A stretch of DNA of 64,000 nt from Macrophomina tecta (GCA_024180945.1 JAKSGN010000020.1:1178001-1242000), one strand, 5' to 3'; counted from the first letter of the stretch, positions 25,213 through 37,078 are shown. Notes: generated by a model from the sequence alone, not told the origin. Translations and numbers: made by a program.

Positions 25213-26329
25213 ATGGGCCCTCCAACGGTCAACGCATACACGCCGAGCCAGGTGACGGAGATTATCTCCAGGGCCGGCGTTCACAAGGGCCGCATGCATC
25301 CGCTCAAGGTGTTTTTGTCGTCTGTCAGTGCTGGATGCCTCCTATCTTTCGCCGCAGCTTCCTGCCTCACGGCAAACACCAGTTCGTGGCTTCAAGAGAA
25401 TGCGCCTGGGCCGGCGAGGCTCCTTGGGGCCATAGTGTTCCCTTATGGTTTGGTGTTGATTGTCTTGACGGGCGCTGACCTCTGTACCGGGACGTTTATG
25501 GTAAGCATACTCTTCGTGTTCGTGGTCCACGACGCTGACACGGAGCAGTACACTGCCGTGTCGGTCCTGCACCGTCGATTGTCCGTCTGGAGAATGCTGC
25601 TCCACTGGTTTATCACCTTCTGGGGCAACCTGGCGGGAGCGTTGTTCATGGTCTCCATCATCTTCGGCTGTAAGTTGTCAAAGCAGTGGTCGGCCACGAG
25701 CAGCTGACCGAGCACTTTCTTCTAGATGGCGGCGTCTTCGGCGCCGACCCGTACAAGGCCGAGGTGATTGCCTTCACGACCAAGAAGCAGGTGACGCCAG
25801 ACTTCCACATGATCTTCCTGCGTGGGATTGGGTGCAACTGGTTGGTCTGCTTGGGCTGCTTCTTCGGCATGCAAGGCCGCGATTTGACATCCAAGATTAT
25901 CGGCATCTGGTGGCCCATCTTCGCCTTTGTGTCTCTTGGGTTCGACCACGTGGTAGGTGTCTTCGCCCCTGCTCTCCGGGGAGGTTTTGGCTGATTGCGA
26001 AGGTGGCCAACATGTTCTTCATCCCGATGGGCATCTGGGTGGGCAACCCTGAAATCACGGTAGGCCTATACATCTGGAAAGGCATCATCCCCGCGTTGAT
26101 TGGAAATATCCTGGGCGGAGCGCTGTTCTGCGGAGGATACTACTGGTACATGTACCTGTACGAGCAGGAGGCTCCGCTCATCGACGGAGTGCCGTATGGG
26201 GAGCATGCCGACGTCGAGAAGGGCGGTATAAGCTCTCAGAACCTAGAGGATGTGAGAGGCCTGCACAAGTTTGGGAACGGATCCTCGTTGGAGAATGAGG
26301 TAAGAGGCGTGAGGGAGACGGGCGCATGA
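25213..26329 (+). CDS. Formate/nitrite transporter (FNT) family membrane protein
   Basis: Four exons, 25213-25500, 25549-25669, 25726-25952 and 26003-26329, give 320 aa, normal for the family. The N-terminus NAYTPSQVTEIISRAGVHKG and the TGADLCTGTFM block are FNT hallmarks, as are the second-half segments FLRGIGCNWLVCLGCF and GFDHVVANMFFIP. Six membrane helices are predicted by eye. FNT proteins are pentameric pores for formate, nitrite or related small anions. In filamentous ascomycetes the known member is the nitrite transporter NitA, but no nitrate-assimilation genes are adjacent here, so the substrate stays open. The C-terminal tail after about residue 265 is hydrophilic. All introns are 48-56 nt. 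Confidence 0.93.
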
Positions 26330-26777
26330 ATCGGGAAGAAATAAGGAAAGAAAACGGGAGAAGCAGGACTGAACATCGGCCACAGGCGGCGAGGGAGGAA
26401 TATATGAGAGGTGGGATCAAGGACGAGAAAATGTTACCTAAGGGAGTGAAACGATTCGCTGCAATGGATTTAGCGGCTGGCGGCAGCGCAGCGCGAGGTG
26501 TGCGAGCGCAGGGTGAATAGACGCCCTCGAGCGCTGATCTCTTGGACATCTCCGCGGAAGGCCGGGGCCCCGCATGCGCTGCTCTTTCTTTGAGGTGTGC
26601 GTTTGGTGTTGAGGCCCGTCCGCCCAGCACCCGCCGCCCACGTGCGACCCACGCCCAGCCTACCCGGCGCTTTCGCGCGCACGTCATTCCCCGCGTCGCC
26701 CAAAGCTCCAGACTCCAACCCCCCCACTCCCCATTCCACCACAAGCCCTCACTCAACGCCGACCGCCGCACTGCGCA
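26330..26777. other. Intergenic, promoter of the IMPACT-like gene
   Basis: About 450 bp. The second half is C-rich and likely the leader of the downstream gene. No gene is seen on either strand; a long antisense open frame crossing this region and the next gene is a GC3 shadow. Confidence 0.5.
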
Positions 26778-27755
26778 ATGTCCCGCAAGCGCGCCCGCTC
26801 TCCCAGCAACGCCCCCCGCCCCGCCACGGCCTCCTCGTCGCACATCTACCGCTCCGCCCCCATCAGCGACCGGCAATCCATCTTCGTCGCGCACTTCTCG
26901 CCCACCCTCTCCGCCGCCGCGCTGCAGGCCCACCCGGACTTCCGCACCGCCACCCACCGCATCGCCGCTTGGCGCAAGCCCACCGCCCAGCGCTCGCTCC
27001 TCGGCCCCTCTGCGCACGTGCTCCAGTCTGGCCACGACGACGACGGCGAGACCTTCGCCGGCAGGCGCCTGGCGCGCGTGCTCGAGGCTATGGGCGTGCA
27101 GGGCGCCGTGTGCGTCGCGCGCTGGTATGGCGGCGTGATGCTGGGCCCGGTGCGGTTCGAGCATATCGAGGGCTGTGCGCGGGAGGCGGTTAGGGCGTGG
27201 AGGGCGACGACGACGACGACGACGACGACGACTACGACGACGGCGGCTGCGGCAGAGGCCGACGGGGGAGGGGCGAAGAAGGCGAAGGTGGGGGAGGAGG
27301 TCGACAGGCGGTCAAAAGAGGAACTGGAGAAGGTGTTGGTCGAGAGGGATGGTAGCATTGAGGTGTTGAGGGGGTTGCTGGCTGAGAAGAAGAGGGTGGT
27401 GGGGGCAGTGGAGGGCGCTGCTGCAGGCGTGTTCAAGCCCATGACGCCGAAGAAGCCGACGAATTACAAGGCCATGCCTGTGCAGGCGCTGGCGAAGCTG
27501 GAGAAGGCGAGGGACGCTACTATCGCGTTCATCTTGAAAGAGCTAGACAAGATTGAAGACGAGATCGTGAAAGCTATGGATGACGGAGATACTCTGGGCG
27601 AGGACAGCGTCCCATCCACTGGGAACCTCACCGAGGAGAAGCGGCGAGACAAAGAAGGTTCAATGATTGCGGCTGACGCGCCTCTCGACAGGGTCGCTGT
27701 GTCCAAAGCAACCCCCTCTGCTGATCGCCTGAATGGCCAGCACGAATGTTCCTGA
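26778..27755 (+). CDS. IMPACT/Yih1-family (UPF0029) domain protein
   Basis: A single-exon 325-aa frame. The N-terminal ~140 residues form a UPF0029/Impact domain: a SIFVAHFSP-type start, DDDGETFAGRRLARVLEAM, and VARWYGGVMLGPVRFEHI, the family's most conserved block. Family knowledge: Yih1/IMPACT binds Gcn1 and restrains Gcn2, but standalone UPF0029 proteins have other unknown roles. This one lacks the N-terminal RWD domain of Yih1, so a Gcn1-binding role is uncertain. After the domain comes a 12-residue Thr run encoded by an ACG repeat, then Ala-rich and Lys/Glu-rich helical segments and a less structured acidic tail. The ATG at 26778 is the first in frame. Confidence 0.85.
   Translation: MSRKRARSPSNAPRPATASSSHIYRSAPISDRQSIFVAHFSPTLSAAALQAHPDFRTATHRIAAWRKPTAQRSLLGPSAHVLQSGHDDDGETFAGRRLARVLEAMGVQGAVCVARWYGGVMLGPVRFEHIEGCAREAVRAWRATTTTTTTTTTTTAAAAEADGGGAKKAKVGEEVDRRSKEELEKVLVERDGSIEVLRGLLAEKKRVVGAVEGAAAGVFKPMTPKKPTNYKAMPVQALAKLEKARDATIAFILKELDKIEDEIVKAMDDGDTLGEDSVPSTGNLTEEKRRDKEGSMIAADAPLDRVAVSKATPSADRLNGQHECS
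27205..27241 (+). repeat. ACG trinucleotide microsatellite inside the IMPACT-like gene
   Basis: About twelve near-perfect ACG units (one interrupted by ACT) encode a poly-Thr linker directly after the Impact domain. Being a trinucleotide repeat in frame, its length can vary without breaking the gene. Confidence 0.9.
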
Positions 27756-29862
27756 GAGACTTCGAGGAGATTTTTCTTGGCCACTCATCAAGTAGCTGTT
27801 GCCGTGGATTGAAGCATGCTGCTTGCTAGGCCTGAAGCTATGCAGCGGCTGGTCTCAGGCTTCATAGCGGTGGCTACAGCTGAACGATGTGTTCGGAGAG
27901 TTGCCTTTGCGGGGCTTGAAGCGTAATTGCTTACCCGCATCAGCCTTCACATCGCCAGGTCCAGCTTGGTCTTGCCAAGTCCCCCTGCCGGAAAATAGGG
28001 AGTAACGCCTCCTCGCGCATTGGCCGCACGTAGTAGCTCGAGAAGTCATTTCCTGGGCACCAGTCATGAAGAGGTCTCAGTCTCCTACTATTATCTCTGG
28101 CTTAGGGAGCAGGTAGTGTAGTGGCATTGCATTGGAGCTCGGAGATCCGAGAATTAACGTTATCTCCGAAACCAGCACCAAGAGAGGAAAGAGGATGAAC
28201 ACGAGAAGAAAGGGAGCACATTTGAGCAAGACAGCTTATATGGACCTCACTGGATGAATCAAGGCCAAATGAGTATACAGAAAGCCGGATCGCTCGTTAA
28301 ATGCCTGTGTCCTGTCGCTCGTCCTCTGTTGTCCGAACATTGAGCATCGAGTCTGCGACCTCAGCAAAACAGCCACCTCCTTTGCCGACAAGGGCCTCCT
28401 AGTCAGGCCTTCCACGAAAAGCCTTGGGTATCAATGCGCTATACGCATCGCAGTGCTCGAACAGTAACGGTGAACTGAAAAAAACGCACGGATACTTGAT
28501 CCTAGCCCCATCGCGCTTTCCACCTAGTAGGCGCTATCCTGCTGAAAACTTAGCAGCGGCAACATTCCTTATTATTTCTCCGTCCTCATTCTTGGCGCGA
28601 TCCAGCGCTCTCAGGCCGAATATGCGGTATATAGCGTATGCGCAGACTGGACCTTCCGTGGAAATATCCTTACCCTGGCTCAGCGCACGTACGGGATGGA
28701 TACTTCTCCATGCAGGCCTGCCGGAGAAATTGGAAACCAAATATCTCGGTAGGACCTGTAAGACTATTCCCGGAGACTGATAGGGGAAATTTACCCGATG
28801 ACTGGTGTTCAGCCGCCGACAAGACTTTCCTCCCGCACCTCGATCGTTGCAACCCTTGATCCAAAGAATGCGGTTTTTCAAGCAAGCTCTGCGGGTGACT
28901 ATATCGCCGACTTCTTGACTTCTGCTGTAAGAAGCACGTGGCCGGTATGTGCCGCCGCTCTCCACCCAGATGCCGCGTCAGCTACACGAACTTCTCCTCA
29001 AGCGCTTACCCGAGAACCCCCAGTTTGAGACATCTTAACCCGAGAGACCGTTCACATGTACAGCAAATAGGGAATTTCGGCGATTGCGCATAGCCTAGTA
29101 CTCGTGTGCCTGCTGTCTCACTCCTTCGAGCGAGGCTCAGGGCCCCACCGCAACCACCGTGTTATGGCCGATAGGCGCTCCAGCGGAAGCTTTCTGGACT
29201 TCGACGTTCGGGCTTATTCGGGGCGGCTCTCCACCGACAATGGCGGCCTCTTCCAGGGACTTCGAGATCTTCACCGTGCTTCTTGCGCGCACGTCAGTCA
29301 GGCTTTGTGAGACCCGGGACTATTTATTTAATAGTGCGTTGTATCAGCGGCCAACATCCATACTACCGGATGGGCTTGTAGAAGGAGAACTGGGGCTGGA
29401 TTGAAGGAGTAGGAGATCAGCCGAGGGCGGCTTGGAGATGTCGATGGCAGAGCCGGTTAAGCATGCCGACGAGAGAGCGCTATTGACTCTTCCGCTGAAC
29501 ATCGGTGAAGCCAGAGCCCAGTCCTCAAGAATACCGGGGCTTTACGCCCGCTGAGCACGAAAGAGGGCAAGATGGGCAACGTGCTTAACGCGGAATAGGA
29601 AGGAGTGGGCGCAAATCATTCCACCTGTGCTACATGACTAATCGATGGCGACACGAAGGAGAAAAAAAAGGAAGAAGCAAACTTGGATATTGGGAAAATC
29701 TACAGGTGGAATGAGGGTTAATCCTCCGCAACTATCTTTTCCTTCCTACGCCTCTTTCCAGAGCCCGAACCCTGGGAGCGCCCTACGTAATCCTCGCGGA
29801 GCTTTTGGAACGCAGGCGGTCTCGAGCTTAGTCCTCTGTGCGCCTCGATGCTAGCGAGTTCT
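27756..29862. other. Intergenic region with coding-like relics on the minus strand
   Basis: 2.1 kb without an intact gene. On the minus strand, between about 29320 and 28534, several stretches read like protein with fungal codon bias but are broken by stops. One contains ISKSLEEAAIVGGEPPRI, another RVATIEVREESLVGG, and the last ends in YRIFGLRALDRAKNEDGE. They may be remains of one gene; I cannot name the family. The rest shows nothing. Confidence 0.3.
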
Positions 29863-30553
29863 TCAGCTACTGTTGGCCGGCGCGATCGACCTCAGCGAGA
29901 TCGGCACACTGCTGCCGTCGTCCGAATCCGCAGAGTTCCACTTGAGCGTCCACACGCCGTCTTCGCCCGAGGGCGTGGCGTAGAACTTGGACTGCAGGGC
30001 GCCGCTGTCGGACTTCCAGAAGAGCCAGTTGCCGTAGAAGACGAAGCCGGTGTCGGTGTACTACCCCGTTCGCTCCGTGTCAGTCTCTCCTGCCCGCTTG
30101 CCGTGTGGTGGAAAGGGCTTGCTTACGTTCTCAGAGGGTGCGGTGCTGCTGAGCTGGACGCTGTCGAAGGCGTCATCGGTGGGGTTGATGTACAAGTAGG
30201 CGGATGTGAAGTTGGCATCCGTAGAGTTCGGGCTGATGGCAATAGGCTGCGAGGAAGAGTCCCAAGAGAAGGTAATATTGGAGGCGACAGAGACGTTGGA
30301 GGGAGGGCGGTTACCGACAAAGGCAGTGCCTGGTTCCGCGTTTTTCAGCTCTAGTCCGTGCAAATTTCGATTCTCTGGATGCTCACTCACCGTCACCATA
30401 AGTCAAGCGGACGCCGCCGATTCCGGAATCGGGCTGCGCTCCGTAGGCGTAAAGCATTCTGTTCTGGATGGCTTCGGCGGCACGAGGTTGCAGAGAGGCA
30501 GCGGAGGCGATGCTGCTGGTTGCAAGCAAGATGACGCTGGCAAAGGAAACCAT
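29863..30553 (-). CDS. Small secreted protein, unknown function
   Basis: Three exons, 30391-30553, 30127-30329 and 29863-30060, give 187 aa. The N-terminus MVSFASVILLATSSIASA is a clear signal peptide. The mature part has several N-glycosylation sequons (NVS, NIT, NST, NFT) and no cysteines that I can see. The body looks beta-rich, with FTSAYLYINPTDD and YTDTGFVFYGNWLFWKSDSG. It reads like fungal cell-surface or effector-like secreted proteins, but I recognise no named family. Both introns (61 and 66 nt) have consensus ends. TATA-like sequences lie in the ~150 bp upstream (around 30680-30716 on the plus strand). Secretion is well supported; function is not. Confidence 0.82.
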
Positions 30554-32415
30554 GTTGGCTGAATGAAAGTCTCTTAAAAAGTAGAGAGCGTAACAGTAAA
30601 GGTAAGGTTCTGTAAGGAGTAACAGCTCTAACGATGGGCTTTGAAGATCACAATGTTGAGAGATGGTGGCCTTCGTTTCATATATTCGGGGGCGAAGGTG
30701 GGCTGTGAAGGTATATACGCGCAGACGAGTTGCGAGTTGGCGTGAGTAGACCTCTTTCTCTACGTACAAACTCAGCCCAGCCTTTCCCGCCTAAGGCCGA
30801 GCCATCCCGGCCGTTATCAGAGGCACAAGCCAATGATGATGACTCGGCGTACGCGGCGGTGCCACAAGCGGCGTTCTGAATCCCGTGCCACGACTTGGGC
30901 TTTCGCAAGCCACGTTAGGGTGGAGTGCGGCTGAGGCCGCTGGGACCACGTCAAACGAGGAAAACTCCAGCCGTGGCCCACCTACTTCGCAGCCGGTTTG
31001 GGGATAGCGGACGACTAACGAGTCAAACAATAAACGCCCGGGGGGCTTAGGTTCACATTGAAACAGGTACTCAATCGGCGAGAGGGCGGGCGTAAGCAAT
31101 GCTTCATGCCGGAGAAAGCACGGATGACGCAGCCACGACGGCTCAAGGCAGGCAGCTGGCGGACCGGTGCTCGGAGGAGGTGTCGGATTAATGCACACCT
31201 AACCGTGCTTGCGTGGTCGGACAGCCAAATAGGGGGCTTCTACTTTTGCGATGACGACGACATCAGGAACCCATTGCCAGCCATGACTGAGTTTAGCTCA
31301 GCCCTGCAGAAGGGCCAGGGACAAGCCAGCGCGCTGGAGAAGATCAGCTTAGCTGTCAATCACATCCCTTGGCGCCAAGGTCGTACTGCACTCAATTCCA
31401 GACAGGCCCTGGATTTTGTCAACGGCCTTCAAGGGCCGACAGCATTGAGCCTCATCGACATGTACACCGCGCGAATTCGCCGCGGGCCTTCAGAATTCCC
31501 TGAGTCTATCTTCGGCCCGTACTTTAGCTTTCTCCGCAGCGTTGGGCGCAGTGCGGATGACGCCTCGGCAGCCACTCCCGAGACCTGCCGGCACGCTTGA
31601 GATACCGGAACAGGCAAAAGTTTGGAGCCGCACCTGCGTCTAAGCCTTGCGTCATTCTAGCGCCCGCAGATATCGAGAGCTTGTTCGTAGGTGTCTACGA
31701 GGCCATTGACGGGGATCGAGATTCCCGACAGAGACACTGAGGCTCATTCAGGCATTCTGCTGACGCGTTCTGGCGGAGACTCCGCCAACTTGCCAAGGCC
31801 GCGCAAAGTGTTGCGCCGTCGGGTACGCAGATCATCGGCACAACCCGAGTCAGATTTGGGACGACACCGGCCGCACGTTTGGGGCGTCTTCGCAATTCCA
31901 GCCTCTCGTATAGGTACCCGAGCTCTATGCGCCGGAAACGCTCTGTCCCAGCGCCAATGGGAGCCCTGCCTCGTGGTCTGCCCTATCGCCTCTTCCTCGG
32001 CCGTACCTGGCGGCATGCACGGTAGCAATGCCACCCAATCTATCTAGGTGCAAACTCCATGCACACCTACGTTTGGCAGCTGCTAACCCCTACTGAACGG
32101 TAGCGGGGCCGCCCCTGTCCTTAGTGAATTTCTCAACCCCCGTAAACACGGCCCGGCCTGCGCCGCCACGCGTTCCTGCATCGATGGGAATACTGAGAGC
32201 TATCCCATTTGGGATGTGTTGCACAGTTACGATGCATCACTGTCCAGTGATAAAAGATTTGCTGCCTCGCTACGGCTCCATTTGGATCGTCACTCACCAC
32301 CACCACAATCACTCTCTACTCACCTCTTCGCCAGCCCCCTCTTTCTCCTCACAGGCATCCATTCGTTGAAGTCGCTGTTCCGTTTTCTTGTTTTTCGTCT
32401 TCTTCCACCGCCAGA
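30554..32415. other. Intergenic between the small secreted protein and laccase genes
   Basis: 1.86 kb serving as the bidirectional promoter zone. A 180-codon plus-strand frame at 31058-31600 has fair GC3 and could be a gene or relic, but it matches nothing I know and is not called. A C/T-rich leader with CACCACCAC precedes the laccase ATG. Confidence 0.4.
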
Positions 32416-34259
32416 ATGAGGGCTTCTTACCTCTCGGCGGCTGCCTTCCTGGGCCTCTCGGCTGCCGCGCCGCAAGCCGCCAGCACTTCTTCCTCTGCTT
32501 CAGCCAACGCCAGTTCCACCAGCTCAGCAGCTACTTCCACTTGCACTGGCAACGCTGCCGACGACCGCACTGTGTGGTGCGACTACGACATTAGCACCGA
32601 CTACTACAACGACGGACCCGACACGGGGGTCACCCGCGAGTACTACTTCGTCGTCAGCGACGTGACCGTCTCGCCCGATGGCATCTCGCGCTCCGCCATG
32701 GCGGTGAACGGCAGCATCCCCGGCCCCACCATTTTCGCCGACTGGGGTGACACAGTGAAAGTTACTGTCTACAACGACCTCACCACGAGCGGCAACGGCT
32801 CTTCCATCCATTGGCACGGTATCCGGCAGAACTACACGAACCAGAATGATGGTGTGGTGTCTATTACGCAATGCCCGATTGCGGTCGGCGAGACCTACAC
32901 CTACGAGTGGAAGGCCACGCAGTACGGCTCTTCCTGGTACCACTCTCACATTGGCCTGCAGGCCTGGGAGGGTGTTTTCGGTGGTATCATTATCAACGGT
33001 CCCGCTACTGCAAATTATGACGAGGACCTCGGCATCATGTTTCTCAATGATTGGGATCACTCGACTGTTGACGAGCTCTACGATTCAGCTCAGAGCAGCG
33101 GTCCTCCTACGCTTGACACCGGTCTCATTAACGGAACCAACATCTACAATGACTCCGGAACAGTTACTGGATCTCGCTGGGAGGCCAGCCTGACCGAGGG
33201 TACCAGCTACCGGCTTCGTCTTGTCAACGCTGCTGTAGACTCGCACTTCAAATTTTCGATCGATAACCACACCCTCCAGGTTATCGCCATGGACCTGGTC
33301 CCCATTGAGCCCTACGAGACTACTGTTCTGGACATTGGCATGGGTCAGCGCTACGACGTCATTGTTACGGCAGACCAGGCTTCTGTTGCTTCTGATTTCT
33401 GGCTTCGCGCAATTCCCCAGACCGCCTGCTCAGACAATGATAACGCAGATGATATCAAGGGCATAATCCACTACGGATCATCAACTGGTACTCCGGAAAC
33501 CACTGCTTAGTAAGTTCCGATGTCCGCATCTTCCGAGCTCTCCGCTAATGATTCAACAGTGATTACACTGATGCCTGTGTCGATGAGGACAGCTCTGATC
33601 TCGTAAGTGCTCGAGATTCACGGTCGTCTGGAAAGAGTAGGCGCGCTGACTGTGATCTTTAGGTCCCGTATGTCTCTAAGACTGCCACCTCCGGTACCTC
33701 CCTGGCCGAGGCTGTTTCCGTCGGCTACAACTCGGACAACCTCTTCCGCTGGTACATGAACGAGACCTCTATGGAAGTCGAGTGGGAGAATCCCACCCTT
33801 CTGCAGGTATACAACGACAATCTGACGTTCACTGACACCTCGGGTGTTGTTCAACTCGACACCGCAGACCAATGGTACTTCTTCGTCATCGAGACCGACA
33901 ACGCTGTGCCACACCCAATCCATCTTCACGGCCACGACTTCTTCGTCCTGGCTGCGGGCACCGGCTCTTACAGTTCAGACGTTACTCTGACTCTGGATAA
34001 CCCTCCCCGCCGCGACACGGCTATGCTTGAGTCCTCTGGCTACTTGGTCCTGGCTTTCGAGACCGACAACCCAGGTGCGTGGTTGATGCACTGCCACATC
34101 GGCTGGCACACCAGCGAGGGCTTTGCCCTTCAGATCTTGGAGCGCTACACCGAGATCCAGGATAGCCTCATCGACTACGACGTCCTCAATGACACCTGCT
34201 CGACTTGGTCTACTTACTCCGAGGCAAACTCGATCGAGGAGGAGGACTCTGGTGTGTAA
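32416..34259 (+). CDS. Secreted ascomycete-type laccase (multicopper oxidase)
   Basis: Three exons, 32416-33509, 33560-33602 and 33663-34259, give 577 aa. A signal peptide (MRASYLSAAAFLGLSAAAP) is followed by a short Ser/Ala-rich propeptide. All four copper motifs are present: HWHG (H132, H134), HSH (H176, H178), HPIHLHGH (H463 to H470) and HCHIGWH (C523 as type-1 ligand). The protein ends in DSGV, the C-terminal plug typical of ascomycete laccases. Many N-glycosylation sequons occur. Role from the family: extracellular one-electron oxidation of phenols with reduction of O2 to water, used in lignin or phenolic turnover, pigment formation or detoxification. The 43-nt middle exon is unusually short. 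It is the first gene of a run of oxidoreductase and transporter genes. Confidence 0.97.
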
Positions 34260-35587
34260 GGAAAACTCTGAGTGACAATCCGTCTAGGGCAGGTATGTGA
34301 GGCGCTCTGGGGCTCTCTCTATCTCTGTGAAAGATCTTGTATATAACGTGATGCCGGTCTCTCCTTGACATTTGGTGCTTCGGTTGATCCACATATATTT
34401 CCTTATTTATCATCAGATGAAAAACAAATGCGAACAATTATTACTCGATAAAATGAAACTACAAAATTTAGATCAAGTGTTGTCACCAGTGGAGGGCTGA
34501 AGCAGTCATCCTGCCGTGAGTGGTCAAAAACGACGGTTGTGCTTATCGCCGGAGAACTGCTTCAACTGTCGGCGTATTACGGCTACGGAAAGAAATATAA
34601 TCGGAGATTTCACATATGTGAATGCTTCAGAGCCCTCCATGTGTTTCGGATTCGTTAGCACGGGAAGAGCCATACGAACCCCCTGTCCAGGCGACGAAAG
34701 CTTCTGGTGATTCTTTGACGACTTCTCCGACTACTTTCTTCGTCCAAACCATCCACTCGGTCACCTCGGCAAGAGATTCTCGGCTTCTCAATGGTTCTGA
34801 ATTCTCAAGTCAAATGTCGATGATCTGGGTCATTTTCTCATGCCGAGAAGTCGGGGCAACATCTCAATAGACAGAAGCTGGCTAGCAAACGGCCCCAGGC
34901 TATACGTGGATTGCCACGAGGTTTGCTTATCCGCGTTGGTTAAAATTTCAGACCTCTAATTAAGCAATGGCTAGTAGAAGCATTCATCTAGACGTAACTC
35001 TGTGGACAAACTGCGTACACTGATATTCCGACGAATTTTTCAGCGTCCTGTGAGTATCGGGGAGCAGGCACACCAGCTTTGATACCGAATCAGTGGCACA
35101 TTTCTGTCATCCAGATCCTTCGTCTGTTGCTGGGTCCCTCAGAGAATCACTAAGCGTTTTACAGGCGCTCCGTTGATGTCAAAAATGATCTTGTGCCTTT
35201 TATCCATAAGCAATTGACCAATTTTCACCAAGGAATTTTTGGACGTGAGGACGATCTGTGAACGGTTATACACTGATGTCGTGGGTCAATTTCCAACTTA
35301 GATTTCGATCAGGATACTCCTAAGCCAGCGGAAAGCAGTGCACAGTCTTGTCTCCTAGCCTGCCATCCACTTGGTGAAGAATTTTCACGCCACACAGCCC
35401 ACTACCGTCCACATACTAGATCTGACGCGCGGACTTCAACCTATCCAACTTGCAGCTCCTGCCAGACAGAGAGATGATCAGAGACGAGACGAGCCGCGCT
35501 TCCAAAAACAAGGAGCTCTTGTCCGAATTCATTCGAGTCGATGGAAACGCAGAGCGCGCACCTCACATTCGACATCTAGGGCCTTCC
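34260..35587. other. Intergenic, with a faint relic frame
   Basis: AT-richer DNA between laccase and a broken gene. On the minus strand, 34627-34833 reads as a 69-codon frame with one internal TGA and protein-like content (for example EVTEWMVWTKKVVGEVVKES). It could be a fragment of a lost gene. Nothing else is supportable. Confidence 0.3.
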
Positions 35588-36441
35588 TCAAATACATCCG
35601 CAGCTCCCCATCGTCGACGGGCTGACCCCACGCAGCCAGACGAAGGAGCACAGCGTCGTCCATAACGCAGTCCCGAATGGCTGGAGGACACCGACGGCTG
35701 CGCCGGGTGCGGCGGCGGCGAGGACAAGCCGCGCGACTAGTAGACGCGTGACAGGCGCGCCACTCGGCGGGGTAGTCTTTGATGACACGGAGACAGCCGC
35801 GATCCAGAGTTGTGCGACGCCCAGGTAGTGCGCGGTGGAGATGGCGGCGCGGTGTGTCCGTGGGAGCATGGCGATTGATCGTACCTGGCCGCGATTCCAG
35901 GTGCCCGCAGTGGCGTCCGGTCAGCAGCTGCTGGCTGCCTCGGGCGCGTTCATCTGTGTTTAGATACCTACGGGCACTCCGATCGTCGGCAGGGCGGCTG
36001 GTCTCCCCCACAGTTCGAGTCTCCCTGCGCCAGGATCTAGGCCTTCTGCGGAGAAGATGTATGTCTCTAACAAAGGAGTAGAGCGTACATGGGTCAGGCC
36101 GCAATTTGGGTATTACATCAGACGCTCCCGCGCGTAGTTCGGACTGTCGCAGTGTACACTTGCCCGGCGACGGTGACGTGTTTTTCACGCAGGTCGTCCT
36201 TCGTTGGGTCGAGGAGCGGATCAGCGGCTCTTCAGGACAGCAAGGAGACTGGCCGCTCGAGAATGGCTGCTCTGATTGCACAGAGGTAGCACAGGAGATC
36301 AGCCTCGCAGGTGGACGCCAGAGCCGTCCAGAGAGCGGGCGGCTTGCTCCGAAGCCGCTTGCTTAGCAGGTACACCGCCCCGACCCCGCAGGAGTCTGGC
36401 TCAAAGGAAGCGACAAGGAGGCCCCATGATGAGAGGCGCAA
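35588..36441 (-). pseudogene. Broken gene for an unidentified membrane-type protein
   Basis: Three segments share phase and fungal splice signals: about 36124-36441, 35972-36064 and 35588-35884, with introns at 36065-36123 and 35885-35971. The reading frame has strong GC3 bias and sensible peptides, such as LSKRLRSKPPALWTALAST, DPLLDPTKDDLREKH, TYIFSAEGLDPGAGRLELWG and a hydrophobic C-terminal part (AAISTAHYLGVAQLWIAAV). A TGA at 36232-36234 interrupts the first segment in phase, with good coding sequence on both sides and no plausible intron around it. The 5' end was not found. I do not recognise the family. Alternatives are a sequencing error at the stop, or a gene that starts downstream of it. 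It sits between laccase and the MFS gene. Confidence 0.5.
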
Positions 36442-37038
36442 TAAGCAGAGTAAGGTGCAGTGTTACACTCGACTAATCCCTCACTGCGAAGCCGTTGCTC
36501 TTTACCCAGAGAGGCAGGAAAGGAGGCGGGCAGAAGAGATGTCTGCCGCCAAAGGCGTGTGGGTGTGTTTGTGTGCAAAGTGGACCCAGGCCAGCTGTGG
36601 CCAAGACCCCACACTTCCCTCCAAGAATTCAGGGCGCTGCCAGAAGAGGCAATATGACGCTGCAGAGTTTTTCCGCATATGGCAAGGCGGCGAAGGGAGT
36701 TCTTTGGTAGCCTCCCAGGCTCTCTTGTCGAAGCTTTTTTTTCCACGATATCCTGCGCCCCCTCCGCTGTCGGACTACCCTGCGACCTTCTGCTCGTATA
36801 TCACGCAACCATGCAGGGGCCGTGCTACAGAAACAGCAACATAGCCGAGCCGCGCGGTCCTCCGACGAAAGGCGGCGAAGCTTTTTTTTAGTCTTATCTT
36901 TGCCCGGGCCGGGGCGCACGACAGCCGAAGCCCAGTTAACGCCATCCCAGCGCCCCCGTCTCCCCGCCCTGCTGATTCTTCCTACACTCTTCTCTCTTTC
37001 CCTTCTTTTGCTTCCGGGCAGACCCTGAGTCCGGCGAG
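36442..37038. promoter_or_regulatory. Promoter and leader of the MFS transporter gene
   Basis: About 600 bp. The last 60 bases before the ATG are pyrimidine-rich (TTCTCTCTTTCCC type), common in fungal core promoters. No gene of its own. Confidence 0.5.
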
Positions 37039-37078
37039 ATGGCTGTGGAAACGGAGACAACGCCGCTGTTGGCGGGCG

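Noticed and set aside
24654..25478. 274-codon plus-strand frame
   Set aside because: It runs through the FNT transporter start in another frame and has Cys/Pro/Arg-rich random composition.
26178..27164. 328-codon minus-strand open frame
   Set aside because: It overlaps the IMPACT-like gene and the FNT 3' end on the opposite strand; low-complexity Arg/Ala/Gly content indicates a shadow.
28105..28185. tRNA-like stretch (GGTAGTGTAGTGG, then a CTCGGAGATCCGAG hairpin)
   Set aside because: The start resembles an A box, but no GGTTCGA-type B box or acceptor stem follows, so it does not fold as a tRNA.
31058..31600. 180-codon plus-strand frame before laccase
   Set aside because: Fair GC3 but no family, no intron evidence and no conserved feature; too weak to call as a gene.
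35529..36281. 250-codon minus-strand open frame
   Set aside because: It is in a different phase from the spliced segments with good codon bias; its Arg-rich composition is typical of a shifted frame.
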